Source of the DNA: an uncultured Lachnospiraceae bacterium
Lineage (GTDB): Bacteria; Bacillota; Clostridia; Lachnospirales; Lachnospiraceae
DNA: 9,757 nt
Reading direction: 5' to 3'
NCBI GenBank assembly: GCA_902496125.1
Contig: CABUZU010000074.1
Span: 1 to 9,757 of the forward strand
Under the pieces are notes generated by a model. That model was not told the DNA's origin and searched no databases. It worked only from the letters and a program-made list of their open reading frames with translations. Of the stretch, positions 1 to 5,939 are shown piece after piece (position 1 is the first letter of the stretch; each line of letters opens with the position of its first letter). Position numbers and translations under genes: made by a program.

Positions 1-38
1 AGTGGACATCAAGGTTAGACTGATTAGGAGGAAACAAT

Positions 39-1424
39 ATGAAGAAGAAAACTTTTACAAAGCTTGCGTATGATTCAGCAAACGATATGATTTACGGTAC
101 TTGTCCGAATCCTGTAACTACCAAACAGGGCGTTGTAGTTGGTGGTGGAGATATCATTCCTGAGCTTAATTTTACATTACCTACAATGCCTGTTAATGAC
201 AGCACAATTAAGGATGCATGTAAAATTTATTCTGATATGATTAACGGTGTTTTAAAACGTTGTGTAGACTTACAACAAAAGAGCGTTATCGTAGAATATG
301 AAACATTACCAGATTTTACAGAACATCCAGAATATGGTACAGAAGTTGTTAAGATTATTCTTGATGCAATGAACGAATACAATGCAAAATATGGTTTAAA
401 AGCAGCACTTCGTGCCACACCTAATGATATGCGTGAGATGAGTCGTCCACCTATTATGAGAAGTGGTTCTAAATATTGGGATGGAATGCTTGAATTATTT
501 GATAATTGTGGAAAACTTGGTGCAGATTTTATCTCTATCGAATCTACCGGTGGTAAAGAATTAGATGATGAAGCATTAGTAGAAGCTGATATCCGTCGTG
601 TCATCTTCGCGTTAGGTGTTTGTGCTTGTAGAGATATGGAATTCTTATGGGATCACATCGTAGATGTTTGTGATAAATCCAATATGATTCCTGGTGGCGA
701 CTCTTCTTGTGGTTTTGCTAATACAGCAATGGTACTTGCAGATAGAGGATTTATTCCTAAGACATTTGCAGCAGTTGTTCGTGTAGCTACCGTTCCTCGT
801 GCATTAGTTGCATATGAAAGAGGTGCTTATGGTCCTAGTAAAGACTGTGAATATGTTGGTCCTTACATTAAAGCTATTACAGGTTGCCCAGTTGCTATGG
901 AAGGTAAGAGTGCAGCAGGCGCTCACTTAAGTGAAGTTGGTAACATCGCAGCAGCAGTAGCTGATATGTGGAGTAATGAATCAATCCAGCAGGTTCGTTT
1001 ATTATCTGATATGGCACCAGTTGTTGGTATGGAACAATTAATTTATGACTGCCGTCTCATGAATACAGCTAAGAACATGGGTAAAGGCAATGATATGAGA
1101 GATATGTTAGTAGAATCTGACTCTCCATTAAGCGTTCAGGCTTATGTATTAAGACCAGATGTAGCATTTGACCTTTCTCAGAAGATTATCGCTAGTGACG
1201 ATCCATTTATCCGTACTAAGATTGCTTGTGCTGAAACTGTTAAAGTTTTACAGAGTGCAATTGAAGATGGTAAGGTTGCTTGTGGCGAACGTGATGAAGC
1301 TTGGTTAGATATGATGGCAGACGCTATCGATGAAATCCCTGATACTCCAGAAGAATTCTACGAAGATATCAAGGATGAATTAGATGATAGCAAATATCGT
1401 CCAGAAGAGTATCTATTAAAATAA
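39..1424 (+). CDS. mtaB: Methanol:corrinoid methyltransferase MtaB (461 aa)
   Basis: Cytoplasmic zinc enzyme that breaks the C-O bond of methanol and passes the methyl group to the Co(I) corrinoid of MtaC. The protein aligns by eye with MtaB over its whole length, and 461 aa is the usual family size. Likely zinc ligands are E168 (in SIEST), C224 (DSSCGF) and C270 (SKDCEY); their spacing closely matches the Glu/Cys/Cys set known from archaeal MtaB. The start is fixed by AGGAGG at 26-31, 7 nt before ATG. It is the first gene visible of an operon with the GTPase (21-nt gap) and mtaC; the promoter lies outside the window. In acetogenic or gut Clostridia such pairs feed methanol carbon to tetrahydrofolate. 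No second methyltransferase (MtaA type) is present here. The family call is firm; substrate specificity for methanol is inferred from family resemblance. Confidence 0.95.
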   Translation: MKKKTFTKLAYDSANDMIYGTCPNPVTTKQGVVVGGGDIIPELNFTLPTMPVNDSTIKDACKIYSDMINGVLKRCVDLQQKSVIVEYETLPDFTEHPEYGTEVVKIILDAMNEYNAKYGLKAALRATPNDMREMSRPPIMRSGSKYWDGMLELFDNCGKLGADFISIESTGGKELDDEALVEADIRRVIFALGVCACRDMEFLWDHIVDVCDKSNMIPGGDSSCGFANTAMVLADRGFIPKTFAAVVRVATVPRALVAYERGAYGPSKDCEYVGPYIKAITGCPVAMEGKSAAGAHLSEVGNIAAAVADMWSNESIQQVRLLSDMAPVVGMEQLIYDCRLMNTAKNMGKGNDMRDMLVESDSPLSVQAYVLRPDVAFDLSQKIIASDDPFIRTKIACAETVKVLQSAIEDGKVACGERDEAWLDMMADAIDEIPDTPEEFYEDIKDELDDSKYRPEEYLLK

Positions 1425-1445
1425 TATAGAATAGAAGGTGAAACC

Positions 1446-2408
1446 ATGAATACTAGAATTCATATTATATCCGGATTTTTAGGAGCTGGCAAGACAACAT
1501 TTATTAAGAAATTATTGTCAGAGGATGCTTTTTCTAACACCCCTGTGTTAATAGAAAATGACTACGGCTCTTTAGGAATTGATGGAGACCTTATGAAACA
1601 AACTGGTATCATGGTTGCCGAATTAAATTCAGGTTGTATCTGTTGTACACTTGAGGGAAGTTTTACTCAGGCATTAGAACAGATTTATATACAATATGAA
1701 CCAGAAGACATAATTATTGAGCCGTCTGGCGTAGGCAAACTTTCTGGAATTTGTCGTATGGTGCAGCAGGCAGATTTTAAATGCCCTCTCAATATTGTAA
1801 AATGTGTAACTGTTGTAGATGCGAAAAAATTTGATTACAACGCAAAATATGTGAGTGAATACTTTTATGACCAGATAAGTAGTGCAGATACTGTAGTACT
1901 TAGTAAGGTAGAAAAGGTAAATTCTGATAAACTTTGTGAGATTTGCGAGAAAATAGCGGAGATTAATCCAGATGCAGTCATAGTTAATAAATCCTGGAAG
2001 GAACCATTGAAGGATTCTGTATATTTTACATCACCCTCCTTGTCACCCTCTAAGTTATTTGATGTAATAGATACCTCTGCTGCAGAATCTAGGATGGATT
2101 CTATTAGTTTCCAAGTTGAGCAAACTTATAAAGAAGATGAATTTATAGACATGTTAAACCAATTGGCGAATGAAGAAATATGTGGCAAAGTATTTCGTGC
2201 CAAGGGTGTAATCAGAACAGAAAAAGGTTTAGAGCAAATAGATTATGTTTCTGGAGACATCCAGATTGTAAAGTCTAATCTGGATGTCACAGGTAAATTA
2301 TTGGTTATAGGAAAAGAGTTAAAAAAAGAAAATCTGTATAAGGTATTTAGAATTCCAGTAAGGTGGATGGCACCTAAGATTGGAAAGAGGAGGAAAAAGT
2401 ATGTCTAA
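1446..2408 (+). CDS. G3E-family (CobW/P47K) GTPase, putative metallochaperone (320 aa)
   Basis: P-loop GTPase of the CobW/YjiA/ZNG1 type. Visible motifs are Walker A GFLGAGKTT (10-18), the metal-binding GCICC (CxCC, C64-C66-C67), the IIIEPSGVG Walker B/switch region (89-97) and a CobW_C-like C-terminal half (about 215-305). The usual NKxD guanine-specificity motif is degenerate (LSKVE, 152-156). There is no His-rich metal loop. The start follows AGAAGGTG. The gene sits between mtaB and mtaC and overlaps mtaC by 8 nt, and its last codons carry the mtaC ribosome site, so translation is probably coupled. Family members insert zinc or handle cobalamin; since MtaB needs Zn and MtaC needs a corrinoid, a maturation role for one of them is the natural inference. 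The lysine/arginine-rich tail (KIGKRRKKYV) may be partly dictated by that ribosome site. Confidence 0.9.
   Translation: MNTRIHIISGFLGAGKTTFIKKLLSEDAFSNTPVLIENDYGSLGIDGDLMKQTGIMVAELNSGCICCTLEGSFTQALEQIYIQYEPEDIIIEPSGVGKLSGICRMVQQADFKCPLNIVKCVTVVDAKKFDYNAKYVSEYFYDQISSADTVVLSKVEKVNSDKLCEICEKIAEINPDAVIVNKSWKEPLKDSVYFTSPSLSPSKLFDVIDTSAAESRMDSISFQVEQTYKEDEFIDMLNQLANEEICGKVFRAKGVIRTEKGLEQIDYVSGDIQIVKSNLDVTGKLLVIGKELKKENLYKVFRIPVRWMAPKIGKRRKKYV
2386..2393 (+). promoter_or_regulatory. mtaC ribosome binding site inside the GTPase gene; sets the mtaC start
   Basis: AGAGGAGG lies 7 nt before ATG at 2401. A longer in-frame reading from TTG at 2380 would add seven residues but would place the ribosome site inside the coding region, so 2401 is preferred. 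Confidence 0.85.
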
Positions 2409-3036
2409 AGTTGATGAATTAGCAAATGCGGTTATTAAAGGTAAAGCAAAATTAGTAGTTGGTTTAGTAAAAGAAGCTCTTGATGAAGGTAATGCACCTT
2501 TAGATATCTTAAATGATGGTATGATTGGAGCTATGGGTGTTGTTGGTGAACGTTTCAAAAATGGTGAATTATTTGTTCCTGAAATGTTAGTAGCAGCTCG
2601 TGCAATGAAAAAAGGTGTTGAAGCTTTAAAACCAAGCTTAAAAGGCGAAGATACCGTATCTGCTGGTAAATATATTATTGGTACTGTTGCTGGTGACTTA
2701 CATGATATCGGTAAGAACTTAGTTGCTATGATGATTGAATCTGCTGGATTCGAAGTTATCGATTTAGGCGTTGATGTTCCACCTGCAAAATTCGTAGAAG
2801 CTATTAAGGCTAACCCAGATTGTAAATTAGTTGGATTATCAGCTCTTCTTACAACTACAATGCCAGCGATGAAAGATACAGTAGCTGCTATTACAGAAGC
2901 AGGATGCCGTAGCCAGGTTAAGATTATGGTTGGTGGAGCTCCTATTACTCAGGCTTTCTGTGATGAAATCGGTGCAGATGCTTATACAGCAGACGCAGCT
3001 AGTGCATCTTCAGTAGCAAAAGAATTAGTTGCTTAA
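2401..3036 (+). CDS. mtaC: Methanol-specific corrinoid protein MtaC (211 aa)
   Basis: Methyl carrier that binds cobalamin base-off/His-on and shuttles the methyl group from MtaB to an acceptor methyltransferase. An N-terminal four-helix cap domain (about 1-85, with ERFKNGELFVPEML typical of the B12-binding-2 domain) is followed by a Rossmann B12-binding domain. The latter carries D99-x-H101-x-x-G104 (GDLHDIGKN), where H101 is the lower cobalt ligand, then S148-x-L150 and G178-G179 (MVGGAP). Length is normal for bacterial corrinoid proteins of this class. The start at 2401 is chosen from the AGAGGAGG site. It overlaps the preceding GTPase by 8 nt and is followed by a strong terminator, so it ends the operon. 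Homologous corrinoid proteins serve methylamines and methoxylated aromatics; the methanol assignment rests on the adjacent MtaB. Its Co(I) reactivation ATPase is not in the window. Confidence 0.93.
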   Translation: MSKVDELANAVIKGKAKLVVGLVKEALDEGNAPLDILNDGMIGAMGVVGERFKNGELFVPEMLVAARAMKKGVEALKPSLKGEDTVSAGKYIIGTVAGDLHDIGKNLVAMMIESAGFEVIDLGVDVPPAKFVEAIKANPDCKLVGLSALLTTTMPAMKDTVAAITEAGCRSQVKIMVGGAPITQAFCDEIGADAYTADAASASSVAKELVA

Positions 3037-3076
3037 TTGCTTATTTTAAAAATTAATAAATAGTAGTAGTTTTGAA

Positions 3077-3126
3077 AAGCCGTGTGCTACGCATTAAATT
3101 GCGTAGTATGCGGCTTGCTTTTTTTT
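3077..3126 (+). terminator. Rho-independent terminator of the mta operon
   Basis: A 17-bp stem (AAGCCGTGTGCTACGCA with TGCGTAGTATGCGGCTT, three G-U wobbles) around a TTAAAT loop is followed by GC and eight T. It starts 40 nt after the mtaC stop. Confidence 0.93.
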
Positions 3127-3143
3127 ACAAAATACTATATAAT
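3115..3143 (+). promoter_or_regulatory. Putative promoter of the BlaI-type regulator, overlapping the terminator
   Basis: TTGCTT (3115-3120), 17-nt spacer, TATAAT (3138-3143). The -35 box lies in the descending arm and tail of the mta terminator. Motif match only; not tested. Confidence 0.5.
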
Positions 3144-3156
3144 TAGATCAACTAAT
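3142..3156 (+). promoter_or_regulatory. Possible operator: inverted repeat ATTAG-N5-CTAAT
   Basis: A perfect 5-5-5 inverted repeat begins at the last bases of the -10 box and would cover the transcription start. This is a plausible autoregulation site for the winged-helix regulator, but it does not match the classical TACA-N2-TGTA BlaI operator. Short, so chance is possible. Confidence 0.3.
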
Positions 3157-3182
3157 AAAATAAATTTATGAGGAATATTATT

Positions 3183-3614
3183 ATGGGAAGAATTGATAAA
3201 GACGAAGTTGGATATCGCCAACAAATTATTATGCAATGTTTTTGGGAGGCAGGTGGAAGAACAACAGTTCCGGATATAGACATTAGAATTGAGAAAAAAT
3301 GTGGAAGAAAATTTTCCCGTTCTGCACTAAATACGATGGTGCAGGCATTGGTAGAAAAAGGATTGTTAGCTGTAGATGGCAAGATTCATCAGTCATTTAT
3401 TTATAAAACTTGTCTGACGGAGAAAGAGTTTCGGTTAAGAGAGTTAAAACGAGTGCGAAATTTAACATTTGATGGTTCAACAGATATTTTGGTGCAAACT
3501 TTAATTGAATCAATTTCTGATAAAGAGGAATTAGATAAAGTTCGCCAATATCTTGATAGAAAAGAAGAGGAAATGGAAAAAGAATATCAAGATATTAGGA
3601 ATTCACGCGTTTAA
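3183..3614 (+). CDS. BlaI/MecI/CopY-family winged-helix transcriptional regulator (143 aa)
   Basis: Small DNA-binding repressor of the penicillinase-repressor fold. Residues about 10-75 form the winged helix: an IIMQCFWEAGGRTTVPDI segment, then a recognition region SRSALNTMVQALVEKGLL, then a wing ending in FIYKTCLTEKEF. Residues 80-135 are helical, as expected for the dimerisation part, ending in a charged EEEMEKEY stretch. I place the start at ATG 3183, about 9 nt after TGAGGA; an ATG at 3168 would add five residues but has no ribosome site. The usual partner, a BlaR1/MecR1-like M56 peptidase, is absent. Its last five codons (RNSRV, stop) belong to a repeat that recurs at 5247, so the gene end was copied during local rearrangement. 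Its target is unknown; the promoter element in the same repeat is one candidate. Confidence 0.78.
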   Translation: MGRIDKDEVGYRQQIIMQCFWEAGGRTTVPDIDIRIEKKCGRKFSRSALNTMVQALVEKGLLAVDGKIHQSFIYKTCLTEKEFRLRELKRVRNLTFDGSTDILVQTLIESISDKEELDKVRQYLDRKEEEMEKEYQDIRNSRV

Positions 3615-3762
3615 GAGTACCGTTCACGCAGAATGTATTGACGAAAGAAAAAATTTGATATATTTTCATAAAAAGCGTTACTTTTTTGGTCTAAAAAAGA
3701 ACTATATAAGTGAAAACATTTTTTACAATATATAAGGATTGGAGGATATGCGAATGAAAAAA
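3595..3762 (+). repeat. Leader element copy 1 (complete form)
   Basis: A 168-bp element that runs from the last codons of the BlaI-type gene through a promoter-like TTGACG-N17-TATTTT (3639-3667), a 61-bp core (3668-3728), GGAGG and a start codon with an A-tract. Positions 3595-3728 match copy 2 (5247-5380) over 134 bp without gaps and with 8 mismatches (about 94%). Positions 3668-3762 match copy 3 (5950-6044) through the start codon. Copy 1 is therefore the union of copies 2 and 3. Confidence 0.92.
3639..3667 (+). promoter_or_regulatory. Putative promoter within leader copy 1
   Basis: TTGACG, a 17-nt spacer and TATTTT. The same hexamers and spacing are kept in copy 2, despite two substitutions in the spacer. 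Transcription would begin just before the hairpin core. Motif-based. Confidence 0.45.
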
Positions 3763-4169
3763 TTCTTATATTTAGTATAATTAAAGCTATAATAAAGAAA
3801 ACGAAGGTAACAGATAATTTTCAATATAAATTTTTGATGAAATATTTTTTTGTAATAGTAACGTTACTTTTACAAACAATAATGCTTAGTTCAACAAATT
3901 CTTTTATAGACCTTATACTTCGTTGGATTTCGTATATGATTTTATTATATATTGCTGTTCCATATTTACAGGGAGGTCTTCAAATATGATATATTTATGA
4001 TAAAGAAGATGAATATCCTAATGGGATTCTGCTTAAAGATATGTTTCAAATGGCAGATGACAAGGAAACCTATAAATTGAGAGTTCGATTAATGGTAGCA
4101 TCTAGTATAAGTATGGTTTATTGGATAATTACAAGTATAATTTATAGTATTGCAACTAAAATTACATAA
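3754..4169 (+). pseudogene. Broken membrane protein behind leader copy 1 (frameshift plus stop)
   Basis: ATG at 3754 has GGAGG 8 nt upstream but reads only MKKFLYLV before TAA. The A-tract after ATG has six A here and seven in copy 3. With one extra A the frame opens into MKKILIFSIIKAIIKKTKV and onward with no stop until TGA at 3987, then continues in the same frame (YIYDKEDEYPNGILL...) to TAA at 4167. The restored product would be about 138 aa with two hydrophobic segments before the TGA and one or two near the end. I do not recognise the family; a transporter permease piece is possible given the ABC ATPase fragment directly after it. Two separate lesions argue for decay rather than a sequencing slip alone. 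Confidence 0.6.
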
Positions 4170-4410
4170 GGATATTAGTTTTCCAAAAAATACTGGGATT
4201 ATTATTGAAAATATGGAGTTAATGCCACAGTATGATGCTTATACAAATTTGAAATTATTAGCAAAAATAAAAAAACAAGCAACAGATGATGATATAAAAG
4301 AAGCATTAGAAAAGGTAGGATTGGGAAATGTTCGTAAGAAGAAAGTAAAGGCGTATTCACTTGGAATGAAACAAAAGCTTTCGATTGCTCAGGCAATTTT
4401 TTATTTTTAG
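4155..4410 (+). pseudogene. Internal fragment of a BcrA-type ABC transporter ATPase
   Basis: The open frame gives KDISFPKNTGIIIENMELMP, then a segment ending YTNLKLLAKIKK, and the ABC signature region YSLGMKQKLSIAQAI. This is the middle of a BcrA/bacitracin-type ATPase. The N-terminal Walker A third is missing, and after IAQAI the frame reads FYF and stops, so Walker B, D-loop and H-loop are missing too. The only start codon in frame is TTG at 4150, with no ribosome site. It cannot be a working ATPase. The 5' edge abuts the end of the preceding membrane-protein remnant in another frame, marking a deletion junction near 4155-4170. Confidence 0.8.
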
Positions 4411-4432
4411 CCTAGCTATCATATTAATAATT

Positions 4433-4441
4433 TGGTATAAT
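4433..4441 (+). promoter_or_regulatory. Extended -10 promoter of the MNT/HEPN pair
   Basis: TGGTATAAT is a consensus -10 with the TGn extension. No good -35 is visible, as is usual for extended -10 promoters. It lies about 44 nt before the gene start, after the ABC fragment. Confidence 0.5.
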
Positions 4442-4484
4442 ATAAATTAATAGTAGTCCACATTATTTTTGGAAGGGGGAGCTT

Positions 4485-4826
4485 ATGCCAATTACAATAC
4501 AAGCTTTAATTACTCAATACATTAATAAAGTAAAAAATATATATGGTTCTCATTTACGTCAAATTATTTTATATGGTTCTTACGCTAGAGGAGATTTTTG
4601 CTCTGATTCTGATATTGATATTATGATTTTAGTTGATTTGTCTGAAGTGGAATTAAAGAGGTATAGTCAACAACTTTCGTATATGACTTATGATTTTAAC
4701 TTGGATTATGATCTGGATATAAAGCCTATTGTACAGAATGATATATTTTTTAATAAATGGATTGTAAATTATCCTTTTTATGCAAATGTTCATAAGGAAG
4801 GAGTTGTTTTGTATGCCTCAGCATAA
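4485..4826 (+). CDS. mntA: MNT-domain nucleotidyltransferase, MntA-like antitoxin (113 aa)
   Basis: Minimal nucleotidyltransferase of the pol-beta superfamily. The defining GSx10DxD motif is intact: G31-S32 in LYGSYARGDF, then D43 and D45 in SDIDIMI. A third acidic residue is available at D76 or D78 (DLDIKP). Length is normal. A purine-rich GGAAGGGGGAG site precedes the ATG. In MntA-HepT systems this protein transfers AMP to a tyrosine of the HEPN toxin and neutralises it. Its stop overlaps the HEPN gene start by 14 nt, the usual operon form. Here the HEPN gene is frameshifted, so the antitoxin seems to be alone. The family is certain; a role as antitoxin is inferred from the neighbour. Confidence 0.88.
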   Translation: MPITIQALITQYINKVKNIYGSHLRQIILYGSYARGDFCSDSDIDIMILVDLSEVELKRYSQQLSYMTYDFNLDYDLDIKPIVQNDIFFNKWIVNYPFYANVHKEGVVLYASA

Positions 4827-5231
4827 TGAAGATATTGGGACGGTAGAGGATTTGGTATTTTATCGATTACAAACTGCGAAGGCAATCTAAAATCTGCACA
4901 AATATTATTAACGGCTAATGAATACAAAAGTTCCAATAACAGAGCTTATTATGCTATTTTTCATGCTATCAATGCTATTCATGCAATGAATGGTAAATCT
5001 TACAAACGTCATAAAGATGCAATTGCAAATTTTAATAAAGATTATGTGAAAACAGAAATTTTTCCACGAGAAATAGGACGAAAAATAGGTCGTGCAGAAG
5101 AAATTCGTCATGCCAGTGATTATGATGATTTTTATATTGCTAGTAAAGAAGAAGCAGAACAACAAGTTTTAGTTGCTAATGATTTTATTAAGCTTGCAGA
5201 AAAATATTGTATGAATCAACTAAAAAAATAA
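4813..5231 (+). pseudogene. hepT: HEPN-domain toxin (HepT-like), split by a -1 frameshift
   Basis: ATG 4813 reads MPQHNEDIGTVEDLVFYRLQ, then TAKAI and TAA at 4888. From 4884 a second frame continues NLKSAQILLTANEYKSS, NNRAYYAIFHAINAIHAMNG and on to ...KYCMNQLKK with a stop at 5231. Adding one base between 4879 and 4884 joins them into a 139-aa HEPN protein of normal size. The nuclease motif RAYYAIFH (Rx6H) is kept, in the downstream part. An internal ATG at 4986 could start only the last 81 residues, after the Rx6H motif. HEPN toxins of this kind act on RNA. The sequence around the lesion is otherwise undamaged, so the break is recent, a sequencing error, or recoded. Confidence 0.85.
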
Positions 5232-5246
5232 ATGATATATAAGCTG

Positions 5247-5380
5247 TTAGGAATTCACGCGTTTAACAGTACCGTTCACGCAGAATGTATTGACGAAAGG
5301 AAAAATTTAATATATTTTCATAAAAAGTGTTACCTTTTTGACCTAAAAAGGAACTATATAAGTGAAAACATTTTTTACAA
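5247..5380 (+). repeat. Leader element copy 2 (5' part)
   Basis: 134 bp, gap-free match to 3595-3728 with 8 mismatches. It includes the copied end of the BlaI-type gene (RNSRV, stop), the TTGACG-N17-TATTTT promoter motif and the 61-bp core (5320-5380). It breaks off at ACAA, before the ribosome site and start codon found in copies 1 and 3. No gene start follows directly. Confidence 0.92.
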
Positions 5381-5394
5381 AATTTACAGTGACA
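5377..5394 (+). repeat. 18-bp direct repeat, left member
   Basis: ACAAAATTTACAGTGACA recurs at 5862-5879 with one mismatch (ACGG for ACAG). The pair brackets a segment of about 470 bp. The left member begins on the last four bases of leader copy 2. A local TGACAGGTAACG / TGACAGGTGACG repeat (5391-5402, 5414-5425) sits beside it. Confidence 0.7.
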
Positions 5395-5428
5395 GGTAAC
5401 GCAGAATTTATGATGACAGGTGACGTAA

Positions 5429-5506
5429 ATTATTGATTTTAAAGAAGAAAAGAATCATGAATATGAAATTGACTTTCGATTATTAGATAGCTTGAAGGGA
5501 TATTGA
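5429..5506 (+). pseudogene. Truncated C-terminal coding tail, unidentified
   Basis: A frame with coding character but no start reads IIDFKEEKNHEYEIDFRLL, then DSLKGY and a stop; an in-frame TAA at 5426 closes it upstream. It looks like the last 26 codons of a lost gene. The family is not recognisable. Confidence 0.3.
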
Positions 5507-5659
5507 TAATGGCTAAAGTATATTTTTAATAAAATAGAAATTAAATCTTAATGGAATAACTATTGTTTAAAATTAATAAAAAATATATAATTATATTAAA
5601 AATATCTAAAAAATATGGATTTGATTTAACACAAAAATGAGAACAAAAGGAAAAAGTTT
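5507..5659. other. AT-rich gap without recognisable features
   Basis: Very AT-rich stretch with poly-A/T runs and stops in all frames. I see no gene, repeat or clear promoter here. Confidence 0.5.
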
Positions 5660-5836
5660 ATGCCAGAAAAATTAGATTGTTGTTTAATGAATATTCAAAT
5701 TAAAAATACATATGATCGAGAATTGGAAGAATTTAAGATAAAATATAATGGAAAAGAATATATTTTAGACAACAAAGAAAAACAAGAAGTAGAAATTCCA
5801 GAAGTCAGTAATGAAAAGTATAATTTGATAAAATAA
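5660..5836 (+). CDS. Small hypothetical protein (58 aa)
   Basis: ATG at 5660 is preceded by AAAAGGA with a 9-nt spacer. The product starts MPEKLDCCLMNIQI, continues with a charged DRELEEFKIKYNGKEYILDN stretch and ends KYNLIK. It is acidic and lysine-rich with no signal peptide or membrane segment; the pattern suggests a small beta-strand domain. I do not recognise a family. It sits between the two 18-bp direct repeats and is preceded by a 26-codon tail of another gene, so it may be the surviving partner of a lost two-gene unit. It could be a genuine small accessory gene or a fragment. Confidence 0.45.
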   Translation: MPEKLDCCLMNIQIKNTYDRELEEFKIKYNGKEYILDNKEKQEVEIPEVSNEKYNLIK

Positions 5837-5861
5837 AAAAACAGTTAATAAAACAACTGTC

Positions 5862-5879
5862 ACAAAATTTACGGTGACA
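5862..5879 (+). repeat. 18-bp direct repeat, right member
   Basis: ACAAAATTTACGGTGACA, one mismatch from 5377-5394. Just upstream is a short hairpin ACAGTT-N8-AACTGT (5841-5860) without a T-tract. Confidence 0.7.
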
Positions 5880-5920
5880 ATTGTAAAAAAAGATTGATAA
5901 AATAATATTGGGTATCCCAA
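5874..5920 (+). promoter_or_regulatory. Putative promoter with palindromic operator upstream of leader copy 3
   Basis: GTGACA (5874-5879), an 18-nt spacer and TAAAAT (5898-5903) are followed at once by the perfect palindrome TTGGG-TAT-CCCAA (5908-5920), which would cover the transcription start. This is where a repressor site would lie. It replaces the TTGACG/TATTTT promoter that copies 1 and 2 have and copy 3 lacks. The promoter hexamers are only approximate. Confidence 0.4.
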
Positions 5921-5939
5921 ATTGAAGAGGTGATACTAT

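Noticed and set aside
227..604. Minus-strand ORF inside mtaB
   Set aside because: Antisense shadow of a highly expressed-type coding sequence; no ribosome site and no family resemblance.
2380..2400. Longer MtaC start at TTG 2380
   Set aside because: The added residues encode the ribosome site itself; ATG 2401 has ideal spacing.
3553..3735. 60-codon ORF overlapping the regulator 3' end and leader copy 1
   Set aside because: Its first half is the out-of-frame shadow of the regulator gene and it has no ribosome site. Only its last part, shared with the candidate leader peptide, is of interest.
4908..5165. Minus-strand ORF opposite the HEPN gene
   Set aside because: The opposite strand has clear HEPN homology; this is a shadow rich in Phe/Ile from AT-rich DNA.
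3595..5380. Composite transposon bounded by leader copies 1 and 2
   Set aside because: No transposase, no terminal inverted repeats and no target-site duplication; the repeat includes the end of a coding gene.
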